A DNA stretch of 7,082 nt from Xanthobacteraceae bacterium (GCA_025929595.1 JAICQA010000136.1:1-7082); one strand, 5' to 3'; numbered from the stretch's first letter, positions 1 to 5,876 are shown. Numbers and translations are program-made. The notes: a model not told the origin generated them from the sequence alone.

Positions 1-21
1 AGGTGCCGCGCACGGCGCGGG

Positions 22-54
22 AATCAAAGCGCCGCCGGATCGCTCCGGCGGCGC
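22..54 (-). terminator. Rho-independent terminator of the exported glycine-rich gene
   Basis: On the minus strand, 20 bases past the stop codon of the gene at 75-512, an 11-bp perfect stem (GCGCCGCCGGA at 29-39 with TCCGGCGGCGC at 44-54) closes a TCGC loop. A short T-rich tail (TTTGATT, minus strand) follows. The stem is strong but the T-run is broken, so termination may be partial. Positions 1-21 show nothing else that I can interpret. Confidence 0.65.
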
Positions 55-74
55 CGAAGGAGAAAGTCAGGCGA

Positions 75-512
75 TCAGAACATGATCTCCATGCCGCTGA
101 GGTCGAGGTCGAAGGAAAGGCCGACCGAGGCGCCCTGCAGCACAAGCGTGACGCCCTTGCCGTTCGTCAACGTGATCACGCGCGCCCCGCCCGCGACCGT
201 CGCGCCCGCGCCGGCCGCCACATAGGTGCCGGTGATGTCCGACGCCTGGCGCATGTTGCGCGCGGTGCCGACGAGCGTCGTCTTCGACGCGCCGAAGGTG
301 AAGCCCGCCGACAGGCCGCCGATCCGCAGCGGATAGGTGCGGCCGCCAAAGTTCATGCTGCCGCTGCCGAGCGAACCGCCGACGAACCAGCCGGCCTTGA
401 CGAATTCGAGCCGTACCTGCGCGGTCTGCGCCTGTGACGGCGAAACGGTCGCGAAAGCAAAAAGCGCGAGCAACGCAATGACGCCCACACGAAGCATGGA
501 TCGAAAGCGCAT
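75..512 (-). CDS. Exported glycine-rich protein of unknown function
   Basis: 145 aa. Residues 1-28 form a Sec-type signal peptide: basic start (R2, R4, R8), hydrophobic core around 9-23, and likely cleavage after SQA28. The mature part alternates glycine-rich and small-residue beta-like stretches (GGSLGSGSMNFGG near 45-57, AAGAGATVAGGA near 99-110) and ends in a hydrophobic FDLDLSGMEIMF. This style recalls small periplasmic or outer-surface families such as SYLF or EipA/DUF1134, but I cannot assign it to either. It is probably periplasmic or envelope-associated; function unknown. The ATG at 512 was chosen because it begins the signal peptide and has AGGGGG eight bases upstream. The same frame stays open far upstream, but that stretch is the antisense shadow of the DUF305 gene. 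A 5-bp hairpin lies just before the ribosome binding site and a terminator follows the stop. The gene lies 83 bases downstream of DUF305 on the same strand, so co-transcription is possible. Confidence 0.8.
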   Translation of the reverse strand: MRFRSMLRVGVIALLALFAFATVSPSQAQTAQVRLEFVKAGWFVGGSLGSGSMNFGGRTYPLRIGGLSAGFTFGASKTTLVGTARNMRQASDITGTYVAAGAGATVAGGARVITLTNGKGVTLVLQGASVGLSFDLDLSGMEIMF

Positions 513-526
513 CTGACGGTCCCCCT

Positions 527-540
527 GCGGCTTCTGCCGC
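527..540 (-). other. Small hairpin directly upstream of a ribosome binding site
   Basis: GCGGC and GCCGC form a 5-bp stem around a four-base loop, ending one base before the AGGGGG ribosome binding site (521-526) of the exported glycine-rich gene. It could modulate translation or mark a processing site. It is short enough to be chance in GC-rich DNA. Confidence 0.3.
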
Positions 541-595
541 TTAAGTGATTCGCAGAGCATCTTGCCGTGCGCCGTGAGGCCGTCAAGCGACTCGC

Positions 596-1045
596 CTATT
601 GCGCCCGCGCCGCCAGCATCGCCTTCATCTGCGCGATCTCCTCGCGCTGGGACGCTATGATGGACTTGCATAACTCGCGGATAGCGGCGTCTTCGATCGG
701 TGCCCCGCACATCAGGACCGCGCCGGCGTGGTGCGGGATCATCGACTTCAGGAATTGAAAGTCGCCGACCGCGGCCTGCTGCCGGATCGCCAGCCAGAAC
801 GCACCCAGTGCGAAGACGCCGACGACGAGGATGACCGCATTCGCGGCACGATGCGGGTACATGGCTCGCATCAGCAACAGCTCGATGATCACCATCGGCG
901 CCGTCATCAGTCCAGCCATGTAGAACTGGTTGACGTTCGGATAAACATTCTCGAAGCGGTCGACCATCGCGTACATCAGGACATACATGGAAATGAACGA
1001 CAGCGCGGTCATCAGCAAAAGCCGGATGTAAGGCTGGCCGTGCAT
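596..1045 (-). CDS. Three-helix membrane protein with C-terminal DUF305 domain
   Basis: 149 aa. Three hydrophobic segments at about residues 6-28, 41-59 and 68-87 are followed by a soluble DUF305 region (95-146). That region holds the family's hallmark M102-I-P-H-H106, then an acidic/basic helix with SQREEIAQMK. DUF305 proteins are ferritin-like helical domains often found near copper or other metal-handling genes; no reaction has been established for this branch. The sequence is rich in methionine (14 of 149) and has Cys113 and Cys126 in the DUF305 half, which suits soft-metal binding, but that is inference. The ATG at 1045 was chosen over an in-frame one at 1120 because AGGAG sits six bases upstream and the first helix then starts near the N-terminus. 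The gene diverges from the Cys-rich exported gene at 1189 and precedes the exported gene at 75-512 by 83 bases. Confidence 0.87.
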   Translation of the reverse strand: MHGQPYIRLLLMTALSFISMYVLMYAMVDRFENVYPNVNQFYMAGLMTAPMVIIELLLMRAMYPHRAANAVILVVGVFALGAFWLAIRQQAAVGDFQFLKSMIPHHAGAVLMCGAPIEDAAIRELCKSIIASQREEIAQMKAMLAARAQ

Positions 1046-1051
1046 CGCCTG

Positions 1052-1056
1052 CTCCT
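1052..1056 (-). promoter_or_regulatory. Ribosome binding site fixing the DUF305 start
   Basis: AGGAG on the minus strand, six bases from the ATG at 1045. The longer in-frame start at 1120 has no comparable site, so the shorter protein is preferred. Confidence 0.7.
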
Positions 1057-1150
1057 GTCCGCCGTCCCGGAGCCAACGCGGCGAAAGACGATGGGTTGCG
1101 GTGGAACCAAAGCGCAGCATTCGAATTGATTCGCCAGCGGCGGCGCCAGC

Positions 1151-1192
1151 ATGACGCGCATCTCGATGCGCGTCCGGCAGGTAGTGACATGA
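1151..1192 (+). CDS. Possible leader peptide (13 codons) coupled to the Cys-rich gene
   Basis: A short ORF reads MTRISMRVRQVVT, and its TGA stop (1190-1192) overlaps the ATG of the next gene (1189-1191) in an ATGA arrangement. That is the classic geometry for translational coupling. A perfect 22-bp palindrome lies inside it, so translation of the ORF would disrupt a hairpin in the mRNA. No good ribosome binding site precedes its ATG (only a GGCGG-like stretch), and a 14-codon ORF can arise by chance in this composition. It is entered as a hypothesis, not a confirmed gene. Confidence 0.25.
   Translation: MTRISMRVRQVVT
1153..1174. promoter_or_regulatory. Perfect 22-bp palindrome upstream of the Cys-rich gene
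   Basis: Ten-base arms GACGCGCATC (1153-1162) and GATGCGCGTC (1165-1174) are exact inverted copies separated by TC. The element ends 14 bases before the ATG at 1189, within the divergent gap between the DUF305 gene and the Cys-rich gene. It could be a dimeric repressor's operator or, in RNA, a hairpin abutting the ribosome binding region. The two-base loop is too tight for a full RNA hairpin, which favours DNA binding or a slightly opened stem. Confidence 0.5.
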
Positions 1193-1557
1193 GACCGTTG
1201 CAGCGCCCCGCTCATCTGCGCCTCGCCGGACTCCTGATCGGCGTCTTCATGGCGATCGCCGCCGGCGGCGCCATCGCCGACCGCTATCACAGCAATCCCT
1301 GGCTCCTGAGCTGGATTCCGCCCACCTGCTGCGTGACCAATGATTGCTGCTGGGAGGTGAGCGAAGACGACCTGCGCCCGATTGACGGCAATCGCTGGGA
1401 GGTGCTGGCGACGGGACAGATCGTAACGCGCACCGACTGGACGCCCGATGGAAAATTCTATCGCTGCGCCTGCGATCTTTCGGGCGGAAAATGGATCAAG
1501 CACCAGGGAGCCAACACGCGCTGTATATTCGTGCCGCTGCGCGCGGCGGGATTTTGA
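1189..1557 (+). CDS. Small Cys-rich exported protein, unknown function
   Basis: 122 aa. A basic start (R2, R6, R11) and a hydrophobic stretch at about 12-30 ending in AIA30 form a signal peptide or N-terminal anchor. The exported part has paired cysteines C47-C48 and C53-C54, then C93-x-C95 and C112, seven in all. It is also rich in tryptophan (W38, W42, W55, W70, W84, W102). The layout CC-x(4)-CC ... TPDGKFYRCAC ... TRCIFVP resembles a common family of small periplasmic proteins in Hyphomicrobiales with no named function. Disulfide bonding in the periplasm is likely; metal binding is possible. The ATG at 1189 was chosen because it gives a clean signal peptide; an in-frame ATG at 1096 would add 31 polar residues. 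The ribosome binding site is weak (AGG about nine bases upstream), which fits coupling to the possible leader ORF. A palindromic repeat lies just after the stop. Confidence 0.8.
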   Translation: MRPLQRPAHLRLAGLLIGVFMAIAAGGAIADRYHSNPWLLSWIPPTCCVTNDCCWEVSEDDLRPIDGNRWEVLATGQIVTRTDWTPDGKFYRCACDLSGGKWIKHQGANTRCIFVPLRAAGF

Positions 1558-1566
1558 ACATCTGAT

Positions 1567-1671
1567 CTGTCATCCCGGCCGAAGCGCGTCAGCGCTGAGA
1601 GCCGGGATCCAGGAACACTGACGTCGGTGGCCCTGGATCCCGGCTCTCGCTTTGCTCGGCCGGGATGACAG
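1567..1671. repeat. Two-unit palindromic intergenic repeat (GTCATCCCGGC / GCCGGGAT type)
   Basis: The outer arms are exact inverted copies over 16 bases (CTGTCATCCCGGCCGA at 1567-1582 against 1656-1671). The inner arms are exact over 17 bases (1597-1613 against 1632-1648), around an 18-base centre (1614-1631). Each half also contains its own 8-bp palindromic pair, ATCCCGGC/GCCGGGAT (1572-1579 with 1601-1608; 1637-1644 with 1659-1666). The element can therefore fold as one long hairpin or two short ones. This resembles REP/BIME-like intergenic repeats that I recall as common in alphaproteobacteria. It could terminate transcription of the upstream gene. No transposase is present. Confidence 0.88.
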
Positions 1672-1719
1672 TACTCCTGATTGCTTGCCTTGCGGCGTCC
1701 GCGCGTGCTTTCACACGGC

Positions 1720-3144
1720 ATGGACGCGACGACACGAAACGGCACAACGCGGATCGCGGAGCACGCCCGCAACACCCCGGTCGCCTATGACGCCGACGTG
1801 GTCGTGGTCGGCGCGGGGCCCGGCGGTTTTGCCGCCGCGCTCCAGGCGGCGCGCACGGGCGCGAAGACGCTCGTCGTCGAGCGCTTCGACATGCCGGGCG
1901 GCGTGCACACGTCGGGCCTGCAGGGCCACGCCGGGCCGGGCGTCGGCGGCATTCATACGGAGCTCATGGAGCGCTTCGCGCGCGAGGGCTATATCTACAC
2001 CGTGACGCAAGATCGCCTGCCGAACTGGGCCGGTAATCCGCTGTCGCATTACGAGCGGCGCCACGCGCCCGACGCCCCCTTCACGCGCATGAGCTTCAAC
2101 CCCGAAGGCGCCGGCAGCGTGATGGCGAACATGCTCGAGGAAGCCGGCGTCACCGCGCTCTACGGTACGTCGTTCGTTGAAGCGGTCGTGAAGGAAGGAA
2201 TCGGCGACAACCGCATCGAGGCAATCATCGTCGAGAACGCTTCGGGCCGGCAGGCGATCACCGGCAGGATTTTCATCGAGGGTTCGGGCACCGCGCAGCT
2301 CGCGGCGAGCGCGGGCGTGCCCTTCGTGCGCGGCGGCGGCGGCCAGCCGGAGACCGCGAAATGGGACGGCGTCGAGCGCCCGGTCCCCGGCGGCCTGCTC
2401 TGGATCATGAGCGGGATCGACTTCCCCGCACTCGCGCGCCATCAGCGCGACGCGAAGGATCCGGTGCTTGCCAAATTGATCGCGGAGGCGACCGCCGCCG
2501 GCGACATTCCGCCCGGTCTCTACCGGCCGCGCATGGAAGGCACGAATATCTACGGCGATCTCTATATCGGCCATCCGACCCTCGACATGAGCCCGATGCA
2601 GGCCGACGGCACCTTCATCTTCTGGCAGAACGTCCCCTACGAATGGGCGCTGCACATGGATGAAAGCGCCGACGACGAGGCGCGCGCCAAACGCGCGCTG
2701 CGCTTCTTCATCGACGCCGAGGTGAAGTTCCTGAAGAAATATGTGCCGGGCTTCGACCAGGCGTTCCTCACCAATGTCGGCCGCTTCGTCGGCATCCGCG
2801 ACGGCCGCCACCCGGTCGGCGAGTATGTCTATTCGATCGAGGATGCGCGCCAGGAACGCCGCTTCCGCGACGCCATCTCAAAGCCGATGACCAAGCCGTT
2901 CTACTGGGACAGTCACGCGAAGTATTCCTATGAAGTCCCCTTCCGCGCCTTCCTGCCGAAGAAGATCGACAATCTGATCCTGACCGGCGCGTCGATGTCC
3001 TTCACCTACGACACAATCTTCATGGTGATGCGCAATTTCAACTGGTGCACCCAGACCGGCGAGATCGCCGGCTTCGCCGCCGCACGCTGCATCGACAAGA
3101 AGTGCACGGCGAAAGAGCTGGAGTGGACGGAGCCCTATTTCTGA
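1720..3144 (+). CDS. FAD-dependent oxidoreductase (FAD_oxidored, PF12831-like)
   Basis: 474 aa, no signal peptide, probably cytoplasmic. An N-terminal Rossmann nucleotide-binding motif D26-VVVVGAGPGG36 is followed by E54 at the end of the second strand, the usual ribose-binding acid, and then GGVHTSGLQGHAGPGVGG (60-77). Later family landmarks are GRIFIEGSGTAQLAASAG (182-199), VGIRDGRHPVGEYVYSIED (357-375) and the C-terminal FAD-binding block PKKIDNLILTGA...GEIAGFAAA (413-455). In many relatives the middle motif reads like IDATGDGD; here it is IEGSGTAQ, so the usual aspartates are missing. The substrate is unknown; relatives include flavoprotein dehydrogenases and oxidases of small molecules. 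The ATG at 1720 is the only in-frame ATG before the Rossmann fold, but no clear ribosome binding site precedes it. A TTG at 1681 is a less likely alternative. The gene stands alone on its strand, after the repeat and converging with the DUF3500 gene. Confidence 0.88.
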   Translation: MDATTRNGTTRIAEHARNTPVAYDADVVVVGAGPGGFAAALQAARTGAKTLVVERFDMPGGVHTSGLQGHAGPGVGGIHTELMERFAREGYIYTVTQDRLPNWAGNPLSHYERRHAPDAPFTRMSFNPEGAGSVMANMLEEAGVTALYGTSFVEAVVKEGIGDNRIEAIIVENASGRQAITGRIFIEGSGTAQLAASAGVPFVRGGGGQPETAKWDGVERPVPGGLLWIMSGIDFPALARHQRDAKDPVLAKLIAEATAAGDIPPGLYRPRMEGTNIYGDLYIGHPTLDMSPMQADGTFIFWQNVPYEWALHMDESADDEARAKRALRFFIDAEVKFLKKYVPGFDQAFLTNVGRFVGIRDGRHPVGEYVYSIEDARQERRFRDAISKPMTKPFYWDSHAKYSYEVPFRAFLPKKIDNLILTGASMSFTYDTIFMVMRNFNWCTQTGEIAGFAAARCIDKKCTAKELEWTEPYF

Positions 3145-3157
3145 GCGCTCACGCTCA
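3142..3157. terminator. Small hairpin spanning both stop codons of a convergent gene pair
   Basis: TGAGCG (3142-3147) and CGCTCA (3152-3157) are exact inverted copies around CTCA. The left arm contains the TGA stop of the FAD gene and the right arm contains the TGA stop, read on the minus strand, of the DUF3500 gene. Only 10 bases separate the two genes. The stem is short and has no T-run on either side, so it is at best a weak bidirectional terminator. Confidence 0.35.
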
Positions 3158-4198
3158 GGTGCTCGTGCCCAGCACGTTGCCCAAGTCGTGATAGATCGTG
3201 TGCAGGTGCTGCGCCTCGGAATCGACCGAGGCGAATTCGATCACGAAACTATCGCCGATCAGCCGGTAGCCGAAGCCCTTGTTCGGATTATTCGGGCCGT
3301 GCCAAGCAAAATGCACCGCCTCTCGGTCGCCGGTGCGGACACGCGCCCGCTGCACGTCCTTGAGCGCCGCCGGCACCGGCTCCACGGCATAGGTTTCGAC
3401 GAGCTGCCACAGCAGATCACGCTGCGCCGACACGAGCGACGACGCGGGCAGCCCTTCCTTCTTCGCATTCGCCCGCTCGCGACCCGCCGACGAATAGATA
3501 TTGTAGATCGGCGAGTCGGAAATCCGCGCTTTTGCCTGCAACGCGGGCGAAAGGTCGCCGAACAGTTTGCGCGCCAGCACGTCTTCGGCTTTCAGTGTGT
3601 TGAGCCCTTTGTGCGGCCCCTGCTCGACGCGATTTGGCCGCACCGAAAACGAGAACGGCGTCACCGAAACGATCCGTCCGTCGCGCACCGCGACCGACTG
3701 CGTCAGGTGATGACCTTCGAAACGAAAACCCCACGCGCCTTTATCTGAGGGCGTGCCAAACACGGAGAATGAAAACCGCTCCGGCGAGCGGCGGTCCGGC
3801 GCGTCGCCCATCGAGGCGAGCACGCTTTGCAGGAGCATGACGTTCTTCGCTTTCGCAAGCCCCTCCGGTGACCACACGGCAGCGAGCAAATTCCAGCCGG
3901 CTTCCTTTTGCTTCGCGTCAAGCTGCTCGAACCGCAGGCCCGGCTTCGTGTAGCCGCTCGCGCCGAAATAATTCCAGCTCTTCCACTCCTGCCCGCCCCA
4001 CGGAAAACGCGCGGCCTTCGCTCGCTCCGCGTCGAGCGTTGCAAGGAAGGCCTGCACGCGCTTTGTGAAGTCGCCGGCCGAACCAAGGCTTTGAACTTGC
4101 GCCTGCGCTTGAGCGGGCAAGGCCGCAACCGCCGCCAGTGCGGCACTGCCCGCAAGTAACCCGCGGCGATCGATCTGCAAGCCTCCGCGTCCAGCCAT
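3155..4198 (-). CDS. Tat-exported DUF3500 family protein
   Basis: 347 aa. The N-terminus carries a twin-arginine signal: D10-R11-R12-G-L-L, a hydrophobic stretch to about residue 27, then LPAQAQA with likely cleavage near 31-33. The mature protein matches DUF3500 as I know it: an early WNYFG block (75-79), AVWSPEGLAKAKNVMLLQSVL (107-127), FSVFGTP...GAWGFRFEGHH (144-164), and near the C-terminus VHFAWHG (295-301) and FVIEFASVDSEAQHLHTIYHDLG (318-340). The conserved histidines suggest a metal or catalytic site, but the family has no established activity. Tat export implies folding, perhaps with a cofactor, before secretion. The ATG at 4198 was chosen because GGAGG lies five bases upstream and the Tat motif follows directly; an in-frame ATG at 4240 would lengthen it by 14 residues. 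It converges with the FAD gene and diverges from the HD-GYP gene. Confidence 0.9.
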   Translation of the reverse strand: MAGRGGLQIDRRGLLAGSAALAAVAALPAQAQAQVQSLGSAGDFTKRVQAFLATLDAERAKAARFPWGGQEWKSWNYFGASGYTKPGLRFEQLDAKQKEAGWNLLAAVWSPEGLAKAKNVMLLQSVLASMGDAPDRRSPERFSFSVFGTPSDKGAWGFRFEGHHLTQSVAVRDGRIVSVTPFSFSVRPNRVEQGPHKGLNTLKAEDVLARKLFGDLSPALQAKARISDSPIYNIYSSAGRERANAKKEGLPASSLVSAQRDLLWQLVETYAVEPVPAALKDVQRARVRTGDREAVHFAWHGPNNPNKGFGYRLIGDSFVIEFASVDSEAQHLHTIYHDLGNVLGTST

Positions 4199-4203
4199 CC
4201 GTG

Positions 4204-4208
4204 CCTCC
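4204..4208 (-). promoter_or_regulatory. Ribosome binding site fixing the DUF3500 start
   Basis: GGAGG on the minus strand, five bases from the ATG at 4198. It decides against the upstream in-frame ATG at 4240. Confidence 0.75.
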
Positions 4209-4275
4209 GTCGTTGGCGCGACTATGCCAGCGTCCCGCACAGCGATCCATCGCCCACCCGGTCCATCACTTCAAT

Positions 4276-4316
4276 CGCCCGTGAACGCGCTCCTACACCG
4301 CCCGTTAAGCGCCCGT
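4276..4316 (+). repeat. Three CGCCCGT direct copies upstream of the HD-GYP gene
   Basis: CGCCCGT occurs at 4276-4282, 4299-4305 and 4310-4316, with spacings of 23 and 11 bases, close to two and one turns of the DNA helix. The last copy ends 15 bases before the ATG at 4332. The copies may be binding sites for a regulator of the HD-GYP gene or of the divergent DUF3500 gene. The motif is short and GC-rich, so chance is a real alternative. Confidence 0.3.
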
Positions 4317-4331
4317 CCCTATCAGAAGCGC

Positions 4332-5693
4332 ATGAGCCAACCGGCCGCGCAGCGCCTTCGCCTCGCCGAAATCCTCGGCGCGCTCAGCCATGCGCTCGAC
4401 ATCACCGAGGGCCAGCCGCCCGGGCATTGCGTCCGCTGCTGCTGGATCGGCATTCATGTCGGCCGCGAGATTGGCCTGAGCGAAATCGAACTCTCGGAGC
4501 TGTACTACACGCTGCTCCTGAAGGACCTCGGCTGCAGCAGCAACGCCGCGCGCATCTGCGAGCTCTACCTAACCGACGATCTCGCCTTCAAACAGGACTT
4601 CAAGTTCATCGACGGCAGTCTGCCGCAGGCGTTGCGCTTCGTCCTGTCGCATACCGGCCTGCAGGCGGGCCTCGCCGAGCGTTTCCGCGCGCTCATCAAT
4701 ATTTTCCAGAACGGCGGCGAGATCGCGCGCGAACTGATCGAAACGCGCTGCACGCGCGGCGCCGACATCGCCCGCAAGATGCGTTTCTCGGACGCGGTCG
4801 CGGAAGGCATCCGCAATCTCGACGAACACTGGGACGGCGGCGGCAAGCCGCGTGGCACTGTTGGCGCCGCGATCCCGGTCTATTCGCGCATCGCGCTGCT
4901 CGCCCAGATCGTCGATGTCTTCTACACCGGCAACGGCGCGGACGCCGCGCTGCAAGAGGTGCGGAACCGCGCGGGCGCCTGGTTCGATCCGGCGCTGGTC
5001 GCGGCCTTCGAGCGCGTGACCGCGCAGCCCGGCTTCTGGGAAACGCTCGGCGCCGACGACCTGCGCCGCGCGATCTACACGCTGGAGCCGGCGCAGTGCG
5101 TGAAGGAAGTCGACGAGGATTTTCTCGACGACATCGCCGAGGCCTTCGCGCAGGTCATCGATTCCAAAAGCCCCTATACAAGTGGCCACAGCAGCCGTGT
5201 CACACTGTTCGCGGACATCGTCGCCGAAGAGATGCAATTCTCGCCCGAACGGCGCCGCTGGCTGAAGCGCGCCGCATTGCTGCATGACATCGGCAAGCTC
5301 GGCGTCAGCAACAAGATCCTCGACAAGCCCGGCAGACTCGACGACGAGGAATGGGCCGCCATGCGACGCCATCCGGCTTATTCGGAGGAAATCCTGTCGC
5401 GCATCGAGGCGTTCCGCGATCTCGCGCCGGTCGCCGGCGCGCACCATGAACGCCTCGACGGGAGAGGCTATCCGCGCGGGTTGAAAGAGGCCGAGATTTC
5501 TCTTGAGACCCGCGTCATCACCACCGCCGATATTTTCGACGCGCTGACTGCGGAACGCCCTTATCGCCCGGCCATGCCGGTGTCGAAAGCGCTTGCCGTC
5601 ATGACGGATATGGCGGGAACGGCGATCGATCCGGAATGTCTCGCCGCGCTCAAACGTTCCATGGCGCGCATCGACAAGGCGCTCGCCGCATAA
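4332..5693 (+). CDS. Two-domain HD-GYP phosphodiesterase, probably for cyclic di-GMP
   Basis: 453 aa, no signal or membrane segment. The C-terminal half (about 262-450) is a complete HD-GYP domain: GHS (H286), LLHDIGK (H318, D319, K322), H347, HHE (H371, H372), DGRGYPRG (376-383, with the GYP loop) and D400. These are the metal ligands and the signature of cyclic-di-GMP phosphodiesterases, which lower the second messenger controlling motility and biofilm formation. The N-terminal half (about 12-230) looks like a second, altered copy. It keeps PPGH32, D65 and D195, but has KD in place of HD (K64), Cys68 in place of the lysine, Leu-Asp in place of His-His, and GKP (171-173) in place of GYP. It is probably a non-catalytic sensory or dimerising domain. 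The KDLGCSSNA stretch (64-72) seems to be a recurring signature in such two-domain proteins. The ATG at 4332 is preferred although only AGAAG precedes it; an ATG at 4224 and a GTG at 4281 are in frame. Confidence 0.9.
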   Translation: MSQPAAQRLRLAEILGALSHALDITEGQPPGHCVRCCWIGIHVGREIGLSEIELSELYYTLLLKDLGCSSNAARICELYLTDDLAFKQDFKFIDGSLPQALRFVLSHTGLQAGLAERFRALINIFQNGGEIARELIETRCTRGADIARKMRFSDAVAEGIRNLDEHWDGGGKPRGTVGAAIPVYSRIALLAQIVDVFYTGNGADAALQEVRNRAGAWFDPALVAAFERVTAQPGFWETLGADDLRRAIYTLEPAQCVKEVDEDFLDDIAEAFAQVIDSKSPYTSGHSSRVTLFADIVAEEMQFSPERRRWLKRAALLHDIGKLGVSNKILDKPGRLDDEEWAAMRRHPAYSEEILSRIEAFRDLAPVAGAHHERLDGRGYPRGLKEAEISLETRVITTADIFDALTAERPYRPAMPVSKALAVMTDMAGTAIDPECLAALKRSMARIDKALAA

Positions 5694-5787
5694 CGCGCGA
5701 CAAATTTGATTCAATCGAACCGATTCCAAACGCGACCGAAGCGTGGCCGCACGCTCCCTATTGGTGCCCCATTGAGCGTGCACAGAA

Positions 5788-5802
5788 GACGCGTCACGCG
5801 TC
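5788..5802. promoter_or_regulatory. 15-base palindrome upstream of the small helical protein gene
   Basis: GACGCGT and ACGCGTC are exact inverted copies around a central C. The same bases can be read as two tandem copies of ACGCGTC (5789-5795 and 5796-5802). The element lies 77 bases before the ATG at 5879, in the 185-base gap after the HD-GYP gene. An operator role is possible. I saw nothing else firm in this gap: no clear -35/-10 pair and no terminator hairpin for the HD-GYP gene. Confidence 0.35.
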
Positions 5803-5871
5803 ATATCGCTGTGACCTGCATCCGATAGACACGCGAAATCGAATTCAAAAGCGCTGCAACGCTCGCAGCTT

Positions 5872-5876
5872 GGAGG
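5872..5876 (+). promoter_or_regulatory. Ribosome binding site of the 88-aa helical protein
   Basis: GGAGG lies two bases before an ATG at 5879 and eleven before a second in-frame ATG at 5888. Neither spacing is ideal, so either may be the true start, but both exclude the much longer open frame that runs upstream into the HD-GYP gene. Confidence 0.6.

Noticed and set aside
1096..1188. Upstream in-frame start (ATG at 1096) for the Cys-rich protein
   Set aside because: It would put 31 polar residues ahead of a clear signal peptide and run through the palindrome and divergent control region.
75..1190. A continuous 371-codon minus-strand frame covering the first two genes
   Set aside because: Only its last 145 codons look like a real protein (signal peptide and ribosome binding site at 512). 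The upstream part is low-complexity, Arg/Pro/Ala-rich and overlaps the DUF305 gene in another frame of the same strand.
1567..1671. The palindromic repeat as an insertion-sequence end or attachment site
   Set aside because: There is no transposase, integrase or target-site duplication nearby. The structure fits an intergenic REP-like element.
1711..2811. A 366-codon minus-strand frame opposite the FAD oxidoreductase
   Set aside because: It mirrors a well-supported gene with recognisable motifs. Its own product is Arg/Ala/His-rich without any domain, as expected of an antisense shadow in high-GC DNA.
4569..5804. A 411-codon minus-strand frame opposite the HD-GYP gene
   Set aside because: Same reasoning: composition typical of a GC-rich antisense frame, no motif, and the plus strand carries a complete HD-GYP domain.
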